DNA from: Pteria penguin
Taxonomy: Eukaryota; Mollusca; Bivalvia; Pterioida; Pteriidae
NCBI GenBank assembly: GCA_035048485.1
Contig: CM068582.1
Span: forward strand, 35,368,096 to 35,432,095
DNA: 64,000 bases
Reading direction: 5' to 3'
Shown piece by piece: positions 31,001-44,599 of the stretch. Position numbers and translations under genes: made by a program. Every line of letters starts with the position of its first letter. Positions within the stretch are counted from its first letter, which is position 1. The notes beneath the pieces were generated by a model. That model was not told the origin of the DNA and ran no database searches. It saw nothing but the letters and a program-made list of their open reading frames with translations.

Positions 31001-32470
31001 AAGGAATGCACGAAATCCGGGGTCAAAGTAGGCTAATTTAACATTAGTGCCTATGGAAAACGGATTTGCCTTGCTTTGACCTGTGGTTGTGAAATAAGGA
31101 TACATCAGTCAGTAAAAAAAATGAAAACCTTATCCGTAATTGTATTGACGGAAATAGATCTAGGAAGAAGATGAAAGAAAATAAATAATTAACTTCATTT
31201 ATTAAGTTATGCAACAAAATTCTCTAAAAAGGCCATAGTTAAGTGTATTATAATCTAAGATTACTTGAAAAGTGTATGTTTGGGTGGGGGGGGGGGGTAC
31301 AAACATGATTGTGAAAAGTTGGGGGGGGGGAGAGGGCACGTGCCACCCGATGTCCCCTTCTCCTACGCCCTTCGCAAATTAATCATCAAACTGACCAAAG
31401 CGTAAGAGCCAAAGACCCTTTGTAAGGACAAAACGGTGCATGAGAAAGATACTGCTTAGTTTTAGGAACAATTTACATACATTTGTCACGGTAACTTTGA
31501 TGTACATGTATATAATTTGGGTCAGAACAGAAGTACTGAGAAGGAATTCAGATGATATAAATCAGATATTTCAAAATTTTCATCCACTTTTCTGCTTTCC
31601 TTTTCTATTCAAAGTGAGTTAAAAGATGATTTCAAATCAATTTTTCGCAGAAAGTGAAATTTGAATGATTTTATAGAATAAAAGAATATACAGATTCTTG
31701 TAGGGAAAATGTATCACTGTTTAGGTGAGATTTCCGTGGAAGCTGAAATTAAATTAAAGGCATATTGTTTCCTATTCTGGAATCATGCATGGTCTGCCTT
31801 GATTTTATATAAACATGCTTGCATAGTTCGAAATGTCAGACGAAAGCATACAACTTGTTATTTATCTGACATTTGTCAGTAATGCTTACACAGTATTTAC
31901 ACTCTGTGATATTATATATGTATGTTTTAGTTTTGGTATATAGATGTAAATGTTTTAACTCCAACTTGGCCTTGAGTTAAACGCGTGCTTCATGCATACT
32001 CTCAATAATCGATAAATATGAAACCAATGTAAATCTGGCGTGCTGATGTCTCATATACCATATATCTCATGTTAAATACATTGTGAAAATCTATACCCTA
32101 TAACCTGAACGAAGTAACGATTACTTAAAAGCACCATCATATTCAATTATGCTATGCAGTATTCTCCTCTTGTACAATGAACTAAATAAATTCGAATGAG
32201 TAAGGTTGGAGTTATTTTTTGATTTCTGAGTATGGTATCAACCAACTGCTTTCATTAACATGATTTTAATTGCGGAAATCGGTTGACACAGTCTATTCTC
32301 GTTCGAATGATTTACTTGTACATAATATATCTGTGACAGGTCCATGATATTAAAAAGGGGGAAGACTCCATGAACTCGGAGTAAAAATGATAAAAAAAAC
32401 TTACTTTTTAAAAAATTAGAATATCCACCACTATATGTGCTGCATTTATTGCCCGGCAACTAGACCGTGT
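31001..32470. other. Intergenic, nothing recognised
   Basis: AT-rich DNA with two poly-G runs near 31290 and 31325. The short frames carry no recognised motif. Confidence 0.45.
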
Positions 32471-32477
32471 CATAGTG

Positions 32478-32519
32478 TGCACTATAGCAAACACAAAAAC
32501 AAAACAAAAAAAAACAAAA

Positions 32520-32567
<48 letters not shown>

Positions 32568-32625
32568 AAAACAAAAAAAAAAAAAAAAAACAAACAAAAA
32601 AACAAAAAAAACAAAACAAAAATAT
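32478..32625. repeat. (AAAAC)n A-rich simple repeat
   Basis: Interrupted AAAAC repeats over about 145 bp; open frames of poly-Lys and poly-Phe are artefacts. Confidence 0.95.
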
Positions 32626-33405
32626 AAAGGGTTTCCTTTTTACATCAATCTGTAGTTATAATTCTGGTATGGAATCGGCAGCAGCTGTAACATACACGAT
32701 TCTTTTATTTTTCAGTTTAGTTTAATTTAGTACAGTATCGATAAAGACAAGAGAACGAACTTAAATACGAAGAGCAATCATTGGTCGTTTGTCTTGTCGG
32801 CATTATATTTGGGAGAACAAAACGAAAGAGGAGCTCTTCAATATTCCGGGATGATTTAACCACGATCTTCCTGACAATCATATACTTGTACTTGGTAACT
32901 TAAAATATACAGGTAACTGATTATATACGAAATATTTCGACACTGTAATTTGTATGCATAAGATGAGCGTGGAAAGTGTCATAAGTCACACAGCAGGAGA
33001 AACATGGTGTAATAATACTGAAACCAAGCCCTCACAAGAAACTTGTCATAGTGCTCCGTACTGCAAAGGGAATATTGGTGAGTGGTTGTATGTCTCTGGG
33101 ACACGACAGCATACAATGGTAGACATTATGTACCTCTATAAAATCTCCGACGAGACTAGATGCTCTGACGGTGTAAGTGTCTCTTGCGGCTAACCATACC
33201 TGCTATCCATGCGTACAGGCAGTACAGTACAAAACATTCAATGAATGTATAAATGAAGTGATAGTGGAGCAGCACTGTATGGACAGTGCCATAGCCACAT
33301 GACGTCAGATCAAGGGATGATGTCACCTCAATGAAATTGACTAGCTCGAATGCCGACGTCGACGCTGTGCATTAGCTCACTGTATGGAAAGAAATAACAA
33401 GATGT
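32626..33405. other. Intergenic, one short unsupported frame
   Basis: A 79-codon plus-strand frame at 32954-33193 (starts MHKMSVESVISHT, five Cys) has no recognised family and no flanking splice evidence. Nothing else seen. Confidence 0.4.
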
Positions 33406-33414
33406 GTTTGTGAA

Positions 33415-34065
33415 ACACGAATGCCCCCGGCGGCAGCAAAGTTCAAATAAGGCAAAATTTGCAATGTCCCATATCTTGATTACACTATACCCCATTGGAA
33501 TAGACATATGAAATATGGAAGTCCTACTTCTTACGATTCATAAGTTATAAATGAAATTAAAGTTTTGGAAATGTAGGTCAAATGTCACGGTAAAGGTTAA
33601 AAGGTAAAAAAATTATGGTACCAAAGAAAAGGCCTTGTCACAAGAAATACGCATGTGAAATATTAAAGTACTATCATGTACCTTTCAAAAGTTATAGCAT
33701 GAATTACTTTTTCCTAAATTTAGGTCAAACTCCAAGGGCAAGGTCACAAGGTCATGTTTTAGTACTAGTAGAAAGGTATTCCCGCAAGATATGCATGTGA
33801 AATATTAAAACTCTATTACTCAACATTCAAAAGTTATAGCTTAAGGTTTTTTTTCTCTTAATATAGGTCAAAATCCAATGTTAAAGTCAGAAGGTCAAAT
33901 GTTATTGTACAAAAAGAAAGGTCTTCCCACAAGAAATACAATTGTGAAATCTAAAAGTTATATTCCCTACATTTACAGTGCGATGCCTTGTTTATTGAAA
34001 GCGGGACGGAATGACAGACAGACGGACAACCCAAACGCTATTTGCCCCTTGGTCTACAAGACCGG
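33415..34065 (+). repeat. Dispersed AGGTCA-type repeat, most complete copy
   Basis: It begins CACGAATGCCCCCGGCGGCA, carries three units with AGGTCAAACTCCAAGGGCAA, GTCACAAGGTCATG, GTGAAATATTAAA and CAAAAGTTATAGC phrases, and ends GACAGACAGACGGACAACCC then AAACGCTATTTGCCCC. The clear start and end suggest a defined element of about 650 bp. The open frames at 33615 and 33878 lie inside it. Confidence 0.7.
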
Positions 34066-34640
34066 GGACATAAAAATTAAACATGAAATATAAAATATTG
34101 TACGTAATTCAAAGACTAACATCTTGCTTGATGTCTGTGCAATACTAATCGACAAAAAACTGTTAATTGCTCAAAATCTTATTGATTTCAATACAGATCA
34201 AATGAGTGGAAAACAAGTCTAAGCTTTTTGCTTAATGCCTCTGAGTTTCTATCAATATTTCGATTGTGCAAAACCGCTTTGGTGTTCTAATATGCAATGT
34301 CAACATTACAGTTACTTTATTTGAAGTTACAGAAGCGTTTTATTGACGAGTGCGATTATAAACAGAATCACATACGCGCTTGCTTCCAAGTAAGGAGACT
34401 AAACGTCCAAGAATTACTTGGTAGGGAAGTATATATTGTTACAATGAATGACTTCAAGGCGTCTTATTCATTTGGATTTGCTACAATGTTACATGAAAAT
34501 GTACTTATTGGCATTATAGGAGTCGTAAACATTATCTTTCCCTGGTTATCTAAAAAGTAAAATATGTCAAAAGTATATACATTACATACACATGATGTCA
34601 TAAAACGTAAATGTACGTGACTAATATATATTTGTTGGAC
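34066..34640. other. Intergenic, one unsupported 87-codon frame
   Basis: The plus-strand frame at 34297-34560 has a hydrophobic C-terminal stretch (VLIGIIGVVNIIFPWL) but no recognised family. I do not call it a gene. Confidence 0.35.
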
Positions 34641-36230
34641 ATTCAGGACGCCTACGAGGAGTAAGAATTTCTTGATTGGTAGACATTCTAGACGCCTGCG
34701 AGGAGTAAGCGTCTCTTCTTTGTTGGACATTCTAGACGCCTGGGAGGAGTAAGCATCTCTTGTTTAGTAGGCATTCTAGACGCCAGCGAGGAGTAAGCAT
34801 CTCTTACTAGGTAGACATTCTAGATTCCAGCGTGGTAGACATTCAAGACGCATGCGAGGAATAAGGTCCTTTGTTTGTTGGACATTCTAGACGGAGTAAG
34901 CGCCTCCTATTTGGTAGATAATCTAGACGCCTACGAGGAGTAAGCGTCTCCTCTTTCTTGGACATTCTAGACGCCAGCAAGGAGTAAGCATCTCTTGAAT
35001 GGTAGACATTCTAGACGCCAGTGAGGAGTAAGCGTCTCTTCTTTCTTGGACATTCTAGACGCCATCAAGGAGTAAGCACCTCTTGTTTGGTAGACATTCT
35101 AGACACCAGCGAGGAGTAAGCATCTCTTGTTTGTTGGATATTCTAGACGCCAGCGAGGAGCAAGTGTCTCTTACTTGGTAGACATTCTAGACACCAGCAA
35201 GGAATAAACGTCTCTTACTTGGTAGACATTCTAGACGCCAGCGAGGAGTAAGCGTCTCTTCTTTCTTGGACATTCTAGACGCCAGCGAGGAGTAAGCGTC
35301 TCTTGTTTGGTAGACATTCTAGACGCCATCGAGGAGTAAGCGTCTCTTCTTTCTTGGACATTCCAGACGCCTGCGAGCAGTAAGCTTCTCTTGTTTGTTG
35401 GACATTCTTGACGCCAGCGAGGAGTAAGCGTTTCTTGTTTGGTAGACATTCTAGATGTCAGCGAGGAGTAAGCATCTCTTGGTAGACATTCTAGACGCCA
35501 GCGAGGAGTAAACGTCTCTTGTTTGTTGGACATTCTAGACGCCTGCGAGGAGTAAGCGTCTCTTACTTGGTAGACATTCTAGACGCCAGCGAGGAACAAG
35601 CGTCTCTTGTTTGTTGGACATTCTAGACGCCAGCGAGGAGCAAGCGTCTCTTACTTGGTAGACATTCTAGATTCCAGCGAGGAGTAAGCGTCTCTTGTTT
35701 GTTGGACATTCTAGACGCCAGCGACGAGCAAGCGTCTTTTGTTTGTTGGACATTCTAGACGTCAGCGAGGAGTAAGCGTCTCTTACTTGGTAGACATTGT
35801 AGACGCCAGTGAGGAGTAAGCGTCTTTTACTTGGTAGACATTCTAGACGCCAGTGAGGAGTAAGCGTCTTTAGTAGAAATTCTAGACGCCATCAAGAAGT
35901 AAGCATCGCTTCTTTGATAGACATTCTAAACGCATGCAAAGAGTAAGCATTAATCTTTTGTTTTGTGAACATTATTGCCGCCTGAGTTGAGAAAGCGTCT
36001 CTTGTTTGGTTGATATTTTAGACACATGCGAGGAATAAGCGTCTCTTGTTTGGTGGGCATTCTAAAGGCCTGCGTGGGATAACGTCTTTGGATGGGTGTA
36101 TTTGCCGTGCGCTTGTGTTTCTTGTATGTGACTAACAATCTGTATGCCTGCGAGAAAAAAGATGTATTTCATTTCATGGACAAGAATTCTTTGCAAGAAG
36201 TAAGCGTCTCTTATTTGACCAGCCTCACCA
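34640..36230. repeat. 44-bp tandem array (GAGGAGTAAGCGTCTCTT unit), about 35 copies
   Basis: The unit is GACATTCTAGACGCCAGCGA then GGAGTAAGCGTCTCTTACTT and GGTA or GTTG. Divergence rises toward the right end (35870-36230), and a last degenerate unit at 36195 runs into CTTATTTGACCAGCCTCACC. The minus-strand frames of repeated NVQ/STKQETLTPRW words come from the array. The GGAGTAAGC core also occurs singly at 44698 and 63255. Confidence 0.95.
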
Positions 36231-37790
36231 TCACATAAAAGAATTTTGTTTCGCACGAAGAGTGATCGATTGTCATAACAAGAGGCTTATTGACCTTTTG
36301 GTTACCCATGTACAGTATTAACTGACCTAGTATTCAAATAAATTGTCATTAGATTACGGGTTGTATTCTGCTAGTCTGCATTAGGCGTATCTGTTAAACC
36401 CCCCCCCCTCCAGCCCCAAAATAATAGAAGTGAAAAACCAAAACAAAACAAAAACCCTACCTCTTTCCCCGAAACAAGCAGAAAACCGAGTGTACGAGTT
36501 TATTCGAGTTATCGCTCTTTGTACATTTCTTATAACAGAGACTCCATATATTGTGTCACTGAGAACTTCTTAAACATCGCATTCAAGAATAATTTTAAGC
36601 ATTTCTTATGCAGGTATGGTGAACCTCAGGTTAGGGACATGTTTGCAAATAAGGTATTATAAGACATTGTAGGCCAAATTTAGCTTTTTGAATGCTGAAT
36701 CATATTTCATTACAAATTTATTGAAGAAAAATTTTGATAAACGATAGTAAACAAAAGAAAAACAGAATACAAACAAAATGACATTTATTCGCCAATCTGT
36801 TTAAGTGTAGGATTTTATTATCATTTTAATAGTAATTTCTGATAAATGGAATATCCAAATTTGATATTTGTAGAATATATCTTAAAGTTTAACTTTTTTA
36901 TAGCAACTCCCTCTTACGTTTTCCCATGTCTTCACTCTGTACATCCCTTCCCAATCACAATTGATATACAAAATATGCAAATATGTTTACGTAGTCATTT
37001 ATAACTTTAAAATAATGAAATAATATAACAATGAACTGTGTTGTCTAAAATCAATGCTCCGTATCACTCGTTGAAAGATTTGCGTGTACTACCCCTCCCC
37101 AGTGCCACTTACACAAAATGTAAATATTACAGATAAGAATATATCTAAAATAACGGACGTCTCGTTTTGTGGAGGTAGGACAACAACAACAACAACAACA
37201 ACAATAATAATAATAATAATAACAAAGAAGACAACCCCTAAATCCCCCCCCCCTTAAAAAAAAAGAAAAAAGAAAAATAATAATAAAATCAAAATCAACC
37301 AGCCAAACAAATCCAGTTTTTCATTGATTTCTGGACAAAAATCCGTATTTTTGAAATTTTCATCTTTAAATATCATAAATATCACAGAATCAGATGCATC
37401 TATATTTAATGATCGAAATTATATACGATTTTTGTTTGATTCTATAATTTTGATTTTTGTCACTGTTAATGACACATTGTCCATGTATCTTCGTCCGAAA
37501 ACATCAGACAAATGTAAACAAAAGTATACATATTTCTCAGTATTTACATACTTTTTTCAATTTTTCATACCATTCAAAGAGATTATTTGTTGTAATATAT
37601 GCATGGGATTTGTAATTTAGGCGTCATAATTATCTGTCAATAGAAAACCGAACGAACTGTTTGTTGTAGTCGCTTTTTAGAATATACAATGTAGCTAACA
37701 TGGGTTGTATTTCTTTGGTCAAAGACGCATTACATTGTATTTACCAGAAACATAAGTAACATACGAGAAAATCATGCTGGAAGGAGGTCA
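36231..37790. other. Intergenic, simple repeats only
   Basis: Contains poly-C near 36400, (CAA)n(TAA)n at 37180-37223 and an A-rich tract near 37258-37285. No gene recognised. The 98-codon frame at 37324-37620 has no similarity I can name. Confidence 0.45.
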
Positions 37791-38025
37791 TCCAAAAAAT
37801 TTGGCAAAATTCAAATGTAAACAATAACACCTACTAGGTCATAATTTTTTTACATTGGCGAAATAAAATAAAAATTCATGATTTTACAGCAGAATCAATC
37901 TTTGTTTATAAATTGATCAAATAATTTCATCCAATCACAGCCCTTGATACATTGAAATAGAAGTCCCTCTCTCCTTACATCACATCAGCCAATCACGACT
38001 CTCGCTTATTACTGTTCTTTGACCA
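37790..38025 (-). repeat. Dispersed repeat, inverted relative to the copy at about 58060-58300
   Basis: Read on the minus strand, GTGATTGGCTGATGTGA, AGAGGGACTTCTATTTCA, TGTATCAAGGGCTGTGATTG and GATGAAATTATTTGATCAAT follow each other exactly as at 58088-58180. Homology extends to ATTATGACCTAGTAGG and TTTACATTTGAATTTTGCC. Confidence 0.8.
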
Positions 38026-38168
38026 TGCCTATCGTGACACAGGATCTCGGTTTTCACCGACTAAACCGAAAGACAGGATATCGAATCATTTCGCTGTGTC
38101 CAAGGCAAGAGTCGAATCCGGAACCTCTCGGTCAGGAGCCGACCACCTCATCCACTGAGGAAGTCGAC
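38022..38168 (-). mobile_element. SINE head fragment, same family as 10121-10390
   Basis: On the minus strand it has TCAGTGGATGAGGTGGTCGG (A-box-like) and GGATTCGACTC (B-box-like), then the body words CTTTCGGTTTAGTCGGTGAA. The 3' half and tail are missing. It abuts the dispersed repeat on its left. Confidence 0.72.
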
Positions 38169-38282
38169 TTGCTTTGTAGATAGGCATTAAGGCAGGGAAG
38201 AATATGTATATAGAAAGTTTCATTGTCCGGGAGAGTCCGTTACGAATAACTTCCAAAGGACTGAAAGGAGATGTGCGTGTTT

Positions 38283-38410
38283 GTTTTACGTTAAAAAAAT
38301 GCGCCATTTGCACCTTCTCGGGTCTTTGCGGCAAGCTCGGAAAATGAACTGTTTTTCAGAGCATGCGACGGCCCGAGAAAGTGCGAATGGCGCATTTTTG
38401 AACGTAAAAC
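38283..38410. repeat. Foldback element with about 40-bp imperfect arms
   Basis: Left arm 38283-38322 (GTTTTACGTT...CTCGGG) pairs with right arm 38372-38410 apart from a few mismatches and one indel. The 49-bp loop contains GCTCGGAAAATGAACTGTTT. GC-rich words such as ATGCGCCATT are unusual here. Confidence 0.85.
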
Positions 38411-38479
38411 GGGCCTCAAACGTATGCAGACATATTAAAACGGACTGCTTGGAAAAAAGGAGGGACGGCTGCATATAAA

Positions 38480-40480
38480 TTTAAGTAGCCAGATTGGCTT
38501 TGAATAGGGATCACTGGAATTGATTAAAACTCACCTATTCGGTAGATAAATACGCTACACGTGGACATTGTTATCCATGTAGAGTGGTCATGATCACGAT
38601 CATGGAGTTTCCGATCTTCGGACAGCCTAAGAGGATATCGTAAAATTAGCAAGAAATACAACCCATAAAGTTTCTTGTTTTGTAGTATTTGAAAATGTTA
38701 CACTTACTGCACTTTTCAAATGAAAGTTCAGAATTTCTGACGCAAAATGTGACATTTTAGACGTAGATGTATGTGTGTTTATATACATTATACGTAGATA
38801 AACAAATATAAGAAATAATGAATACATTGTGAAATGTCTAAAGTATCAATAACATCTACCGCGTGCCGTACCAACTCCTATCATCAAGGTTAATTTAATC
38901 TGGAATGTTAAAGGTATGCAAAGATATTGCAAAACGAAACAAGAAGTTATAAATTTGTCACTTCAGGGTGCCGTACCCTTGTGTCTAAGGTACACAGTAT
39001 TATTTCATGATCTGATGAACATTAAATATGTCCTAAACTACCGCGAGTTTAGATACTAAGACCAGGTTTGAGTAGGAATTTGTTTTTATAAAAAATAAGA
39101 AAACAATTGGAGGTATATCGTAAGTGATATATCTTACTATTCATCTTGAAGGGTGGAGAGACGTCACATATTAATGGAGAAATCTATAAAAATGCTAAGT
39201 TACTGTCAGAAATGACGTGAATGATGTTAAGAAGGATTGGTGCGGACGTCACCCTGCGTTGTCGTTACAGCTGGTCATAGAGCGTGTGATGACACCCTTC
39301 GCTCCAATGCTTAACAAGTGGACAGGTCTTGACAAGACATCTGATATAGTCCTTATAAGGCCAATTATCAGGGGATGTTTCCCTCGGTGAAACATTGAAA
39401 TATCTATAATTATTCAGAATGGCTTTCAGTAATGATACTTATTGTGTTTAATCAAATAGTGTCCTGCAGCGTGACAAGTTCGTGTAAATTTCTTGCACGA
39501 TGAGACGAATTTGAAATATTTGGTAGGTATTTTAAGATTTTACAATGCAGTGAATGATATGACTTTTTTCTGTTTGTTCTTCTTTATCTTACTTATGAAG
39601 CACTTCCAATATATAAACTTTAAAAAATTCGTCATTCGCATCGTTTGTGTGAAACTTGTTGCTGATAAAGGATTTATTGCTGCAACTTGTCTATCGCAAA
39701 ATAATCTGTGAAGCTGAATATTGGCAATTTTTTACAATTCATATTAAAAGGCTCTGAAAGCTTTATTCCATGCTTCCCTAGCAAGACTGGATCCAGTCAA
39801 TACTTTGAAGAAAGTGCTTGTAAATAATCTTCATACAGTATGCATAAGAACAAAAATTAAACAAAGTTAAGGGATATCATCGAAATTATTGAGATATTTA
39901 CAAGAAAGTGACATATCTTTGATGCTATAAACGTGTATAGCTCATGACTTTGGGCACAAAATTGGGGGAAACACATGAGTAGACACCCTAAAAAAATGTC
40001 AAATTTGCCATTTCCGACATTCTAATATTTTCAGGAAAGTTCACATAAAGGGGTCGTATCATTCATGTGTTTGGCAATATGTTTTTTATACGTACACATA
40101 TTATAAAGTGCGAAATATATATGATCTCTTTGATAGTGTATATCTTTTGTACAGTATATCTATTTATTATCATGCTATTGACGCTATGTTTCGGGGCACA
40201 CATCCCTTTTGGGTATGGTAAAGTGTAAGGCCTCTGCAACATAAGCTTCAGATTAATTTTTATCTTCTAAACATTACAAAATTCTATAAATGAATAAATC
40301 AATGAATGAATAAATGAATGAATGAATAAAACTTAGCAAAGCCAACAAACAATGATAACTCCGTTATTTTGAATAAAAAGGAAGCAGACAACATTGTCTT
40401 TAGACACATAATAAGAGTAGCATAAGACATTATCTACACGCAATGCAAGTAGTTTATGACAAGGGTTGTATACACTACGA
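38480..40480. other. Intergenic, nothing recognised
   Basis: AT-rich sequence, a (TGAA)n stretch at 40285-40330, no gene-like frame on either strand. Confidence 0.45.
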
Positions 40481-43400
40481 GTGGCATACTGCATTGTCTA
40501 CCAAAAGTACGAGTAGTATAAGATAATGTCTACACATGATACGCGTAGTATAAGACAATGTCTACACATGATACGAGTAGTATAAGACAATGTCTACACA
40601 TGATACGAGTAGTATAAGACAATGTCTACACATGATACGAATAGTATAAGACAATGTCTACACATGATACGAGTAGTATAAGACAATGTCTACACATGAT
40701 ACGAATAGTATAAGACAATGTCTACACATGTTACGAGTAGTATAAGACAATGTCTACACATGATACGAGTAGTATAAGCTAATGTCTACACATGATGCGA
40801 GTAGTATAAGATAATATCTACACATGATACGAGTAATACAAGACAATGTCTACACATGATACGAATAGTATAAGACAATGTCTACACATGATACGAATAG
40901 TATAAGACAATGTCTACACATTTTACGAGTAGTATAAGACAATGTCTACACATGATACGAGTAGTATAAGAGAATGTCTACACATGATACGAGTAGTATA
41001 AGATAATATCTACACATGATACGAGTAGTATAAGACAATGTCTACACATGATACGAGTAGTATAAGACAATGTCTACACATGATACGAATAGTATAAGAC
41101 AATGTCTACACATAATACGAGTAGTATAAGACAATGTCTACACATGATACGAGTAGTATAAGACAATGTCTACACATGATACGAATAGTATAAGACAATG
41201 TCTACACATGATACGAGTAGTATAAGACAATGTCTACACATGATACGAGTAGTATAAGCCAATGTCTACACATGATGCGAGTAGTATAAGATAATATCTA
41301 CACATGATACGAGTAATATAAGACAATGTCTACACATGATACGAATAGTATAAGACAATGTCTACACATGATACGAATAGTATAAGACAATGTCTACACA
41401 TTTTACGAGTAGTATAAGACAATGTCTACACATGATATGAGTAGTATAAGAGAATGTCTACACATGATACGAGTAGTATAAGATAATATCTACACATGAT
41501 ACGAGTAGTATAAGACAATGTCTACACATGATACGAGTAGAATAAGCCAATGTCTACATATAATATGAGTAGTATAAGTCAATGTCTACACATGATACGA
41601 GTAGTATAAGCCAATGTCTACACATGATACGCGTAGTATAAGACAATGTCTACACATCATACGAATAGTATAAGACAATGTCTACACATAATACGAGTAG
41701 TATAAGATAATATCTACACATGATACGAGTAGTATAAGACAATGTCTACACATAATACGAGTAGTATAAGACAATGTCTACACATGATACGAATAGTATA
41801 AGACAATGTCTACACATGTTACGAGTAGTATAAGCCAATGTCTACACATGATACGAGTAGTATAAGATAATATCTACACATGATACGAGTAGTATAAGAT
41901 AATATCTACACATGATACGAGTAGTATAAGACAATGTCTACACATGATACGAGTAGAATAAGACAATGTCTACACATAATATGAGTAGTATAAGTCAATG
42001 TCTACACATGATACGAGTAGTATAAGCCAATGTCTACACATGATAAGACAATGTCTACACATGATACGAGTAGTATAAGCCAATGTCTACACATGATGCG
42101 AGTAGTATAAGACAATGTCTACACATAATACGAGTAGCATAAGACAATATCTACACATGATGCGAGTAATATAAGCCAATGTCTACACATAATACGAGTA
42201 GTATAAGACAATATCAACACATGATACGAGTAGTATAAGACAATGTCTACACATGATACGAGTAGTATAAGACAATGTCTACACATGATGCGAATAGTAT
42301 AAGACAATGGCTACACATGATATGAGTAGTATAAGCCAATATCTACACATCATACGAGTAGTATAAGACATTGTCTACACATCATACGAGTAGTATAAGC
42401 CAATGTCTACACATCATACGAGTAGTATAAGCCAATGTCTACACATGATACGAGTAGTATAAGCCAATGTCTACACATGATGCGAGTAGTATAAGACAAT
42501 ATCTACACATGATACGAGTAGTATAAGACAATGTCTACGCATGATACGAGTAGCATAAGACAATATCTACACATGATGCGAGTAATATAAGCCAATGTCT
42601 ACACATAATACGAGTAATATAAGACAATATCAACACTAATACGAGTAGTATAAGACAATATCTACACATGATGCGAGTAGTATAAGCCAATGTCTACACA
42701 TGATACGAGTATTATAAGACCATATCTACGCATGTTACAAGTAGTATAAGACACTGTCTACACATGTTTCTAGTAGCATAGGACAATATCTACATATGAT
42801 ACGAGTAGCATAAGCCAATATCTGCACATGATACAAGTAGTATAAGACAATATCTACACATAATACGAGTAGTATAAGACAATATCTACACATTTACGAG
42901 TAGCATAAGCCAATGTCTACACATAATACAAGTAGTATAAGACAATATCTACACATAATACGAGTAGTATAAGACAATGTCTACACATGATACGAATGAC
43001 ATACGACATGATACGAGTAGTGTAAGACATTGTTTATACATGACACGAGCAGAATATGACATTGCCTACACATGATACGTGTAGTGCAAGGCATTGTCAA
43101 CATAAAATACGAGTATTACACAACATAATCTACACATGATACAAGTAGTATAAGACAATATCTACACATGATACGAGTAACATATGACGTTTTCTTCACA
43201 TGATAGGAGTCTTACAAGACATTGTCTACACACGGTACGAGTAGCATGCGGCATTGTCTACACACGATACGAGTAACATACGACATTGTCTACACATGAT
43301 ACGAATGGCATTCGGCATTGTCTATACATGATATGAATAGCATACGACATTGTCTTCACATGATACGAGCATTGCAAGTCATTGTCTACATATGATACGA

Positions 43401-44530
43401 GTAGTATAAGACATTGTCTACACATGATACGAGTGGTATACGACATTGTCTACACGTGATACGAGTGGCATACGACATTGTCCATACATGATAGTGGTAA
43501 CATACGACATTGTCTATACATAATACTAATAGCATACAACATTGTCTACACATGATACGAGTATTGCAAGTTATTGTCTACACATGATACTAATAGTTTA
43601 AGACATTGTCTACACATGATACGAGTGGCATACGACATTATCTATACAATATACGAGTAGTATAAGACATTGTCTACACATGATACGAGTGGCATACGAC
43701 ATTGTCTACACATGATACGAGTAGTATAAGACATTGTCTACACATGATACGAGTGGCATACGACATTGTCTACACATGATACGAGTGGCATACGACATTG
43801 TCTATACAATATACGAGTAGTATAAGACATTGTCTACACATGATACGAGTGGCATACGACATTGTCTACACATGATACGAGTAGCATACGACATTGTCTA
43901 CACATGATACGAGTGGCATACGACATTGTCTACACATGATACGAGTAGCATACGGCATTGTCTACACATGATACGAGTAGCATACGACATTGTCTACACA
44001 TGATACGAGTGGCATACGACATTGTCTACACATGATAAGAGTAGCATACGATATTGTCTACACATGATACGAGTAGCATACGGCATTGTCTACACATGAT
44101 AAGAGTAGCATACGACATTGTCTACAGTTGATACGAGTGGCATACGACATTGTCTACACATGATACGAGTAGCATACGGCATTGTCTACACATGATACGA
44201 GTAGCATGAGACATTGTCTACACGTGATACGAGTGGCATACGACATTGTCTACACGTGATACGAGTGGCATACGACATTGTCTACACATGATACGAGTAG
44301 CATACGGCATTGTCTACACATGATACGAGTAGCATACGACATTGTCTAGCGTAATACGAGTAGTATAAGACATTGTTTAAAAATAATACAAGAAGCTTAA
44401 GACATTGTCAATATATAATGTAAGTTGCAAGACATCGACTTCAAATAATACGAGTAGTTTACTGCATAGTCTACATATAATATAAGTGAATCGAAACATC
44501 ATCTATACATACTATGAGTAGTATAAAACA
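40440..44530. repeat. 32-bp satellite array, about 120 copies, with 480-bp higher-order period
   Basis: The unit is TCTACACATGATACGAGTAG then TATAAGACAATG. From about 40520 to 43000 most units carry AGTATAAGACAATG; from about 43230 to 44350 most carry GCATACGACATTG. Variant units recur 480 bp (15 units) apart: the lines at 40921 and 41401 are nearly identical, including CACATTTTACGAG and AGAGAATG. Edges are degenerate (40430-40520, 44340-44530). The minus-strand frames at 42119 and 43258 are array artefacts. Confidence 0.97.
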
Positions 44531-44599
44531 TAAGCTTTACATTGTGAATGAACTACAACATAAGCCTCAAAAAGGCAAAATGTCCAAAGACATTTATTA

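Noticed and set aside
32408..32725. Poly-Lys and poly-Phe frames on both strands
   Set aside because: They come from the AAAAC simple repeat.
32954..33193. 79-codon Cys-containing frame as a small secreted protein
   Set aside because: No signal peptide at its start and no supporting gene structure.
34297..34560. 87-codon plus-strand frame
   Set aside because: It has a hydrophobic tail but no family match, no splice or polyadenylation evidence, and average composition for the region.
34640..44530. CRISPR array interpretation of the regular short repeats
   Set aside because: Units are contiguous with no unique spacers, and the window is eukaryotic nuclear DNA; they are satellites.
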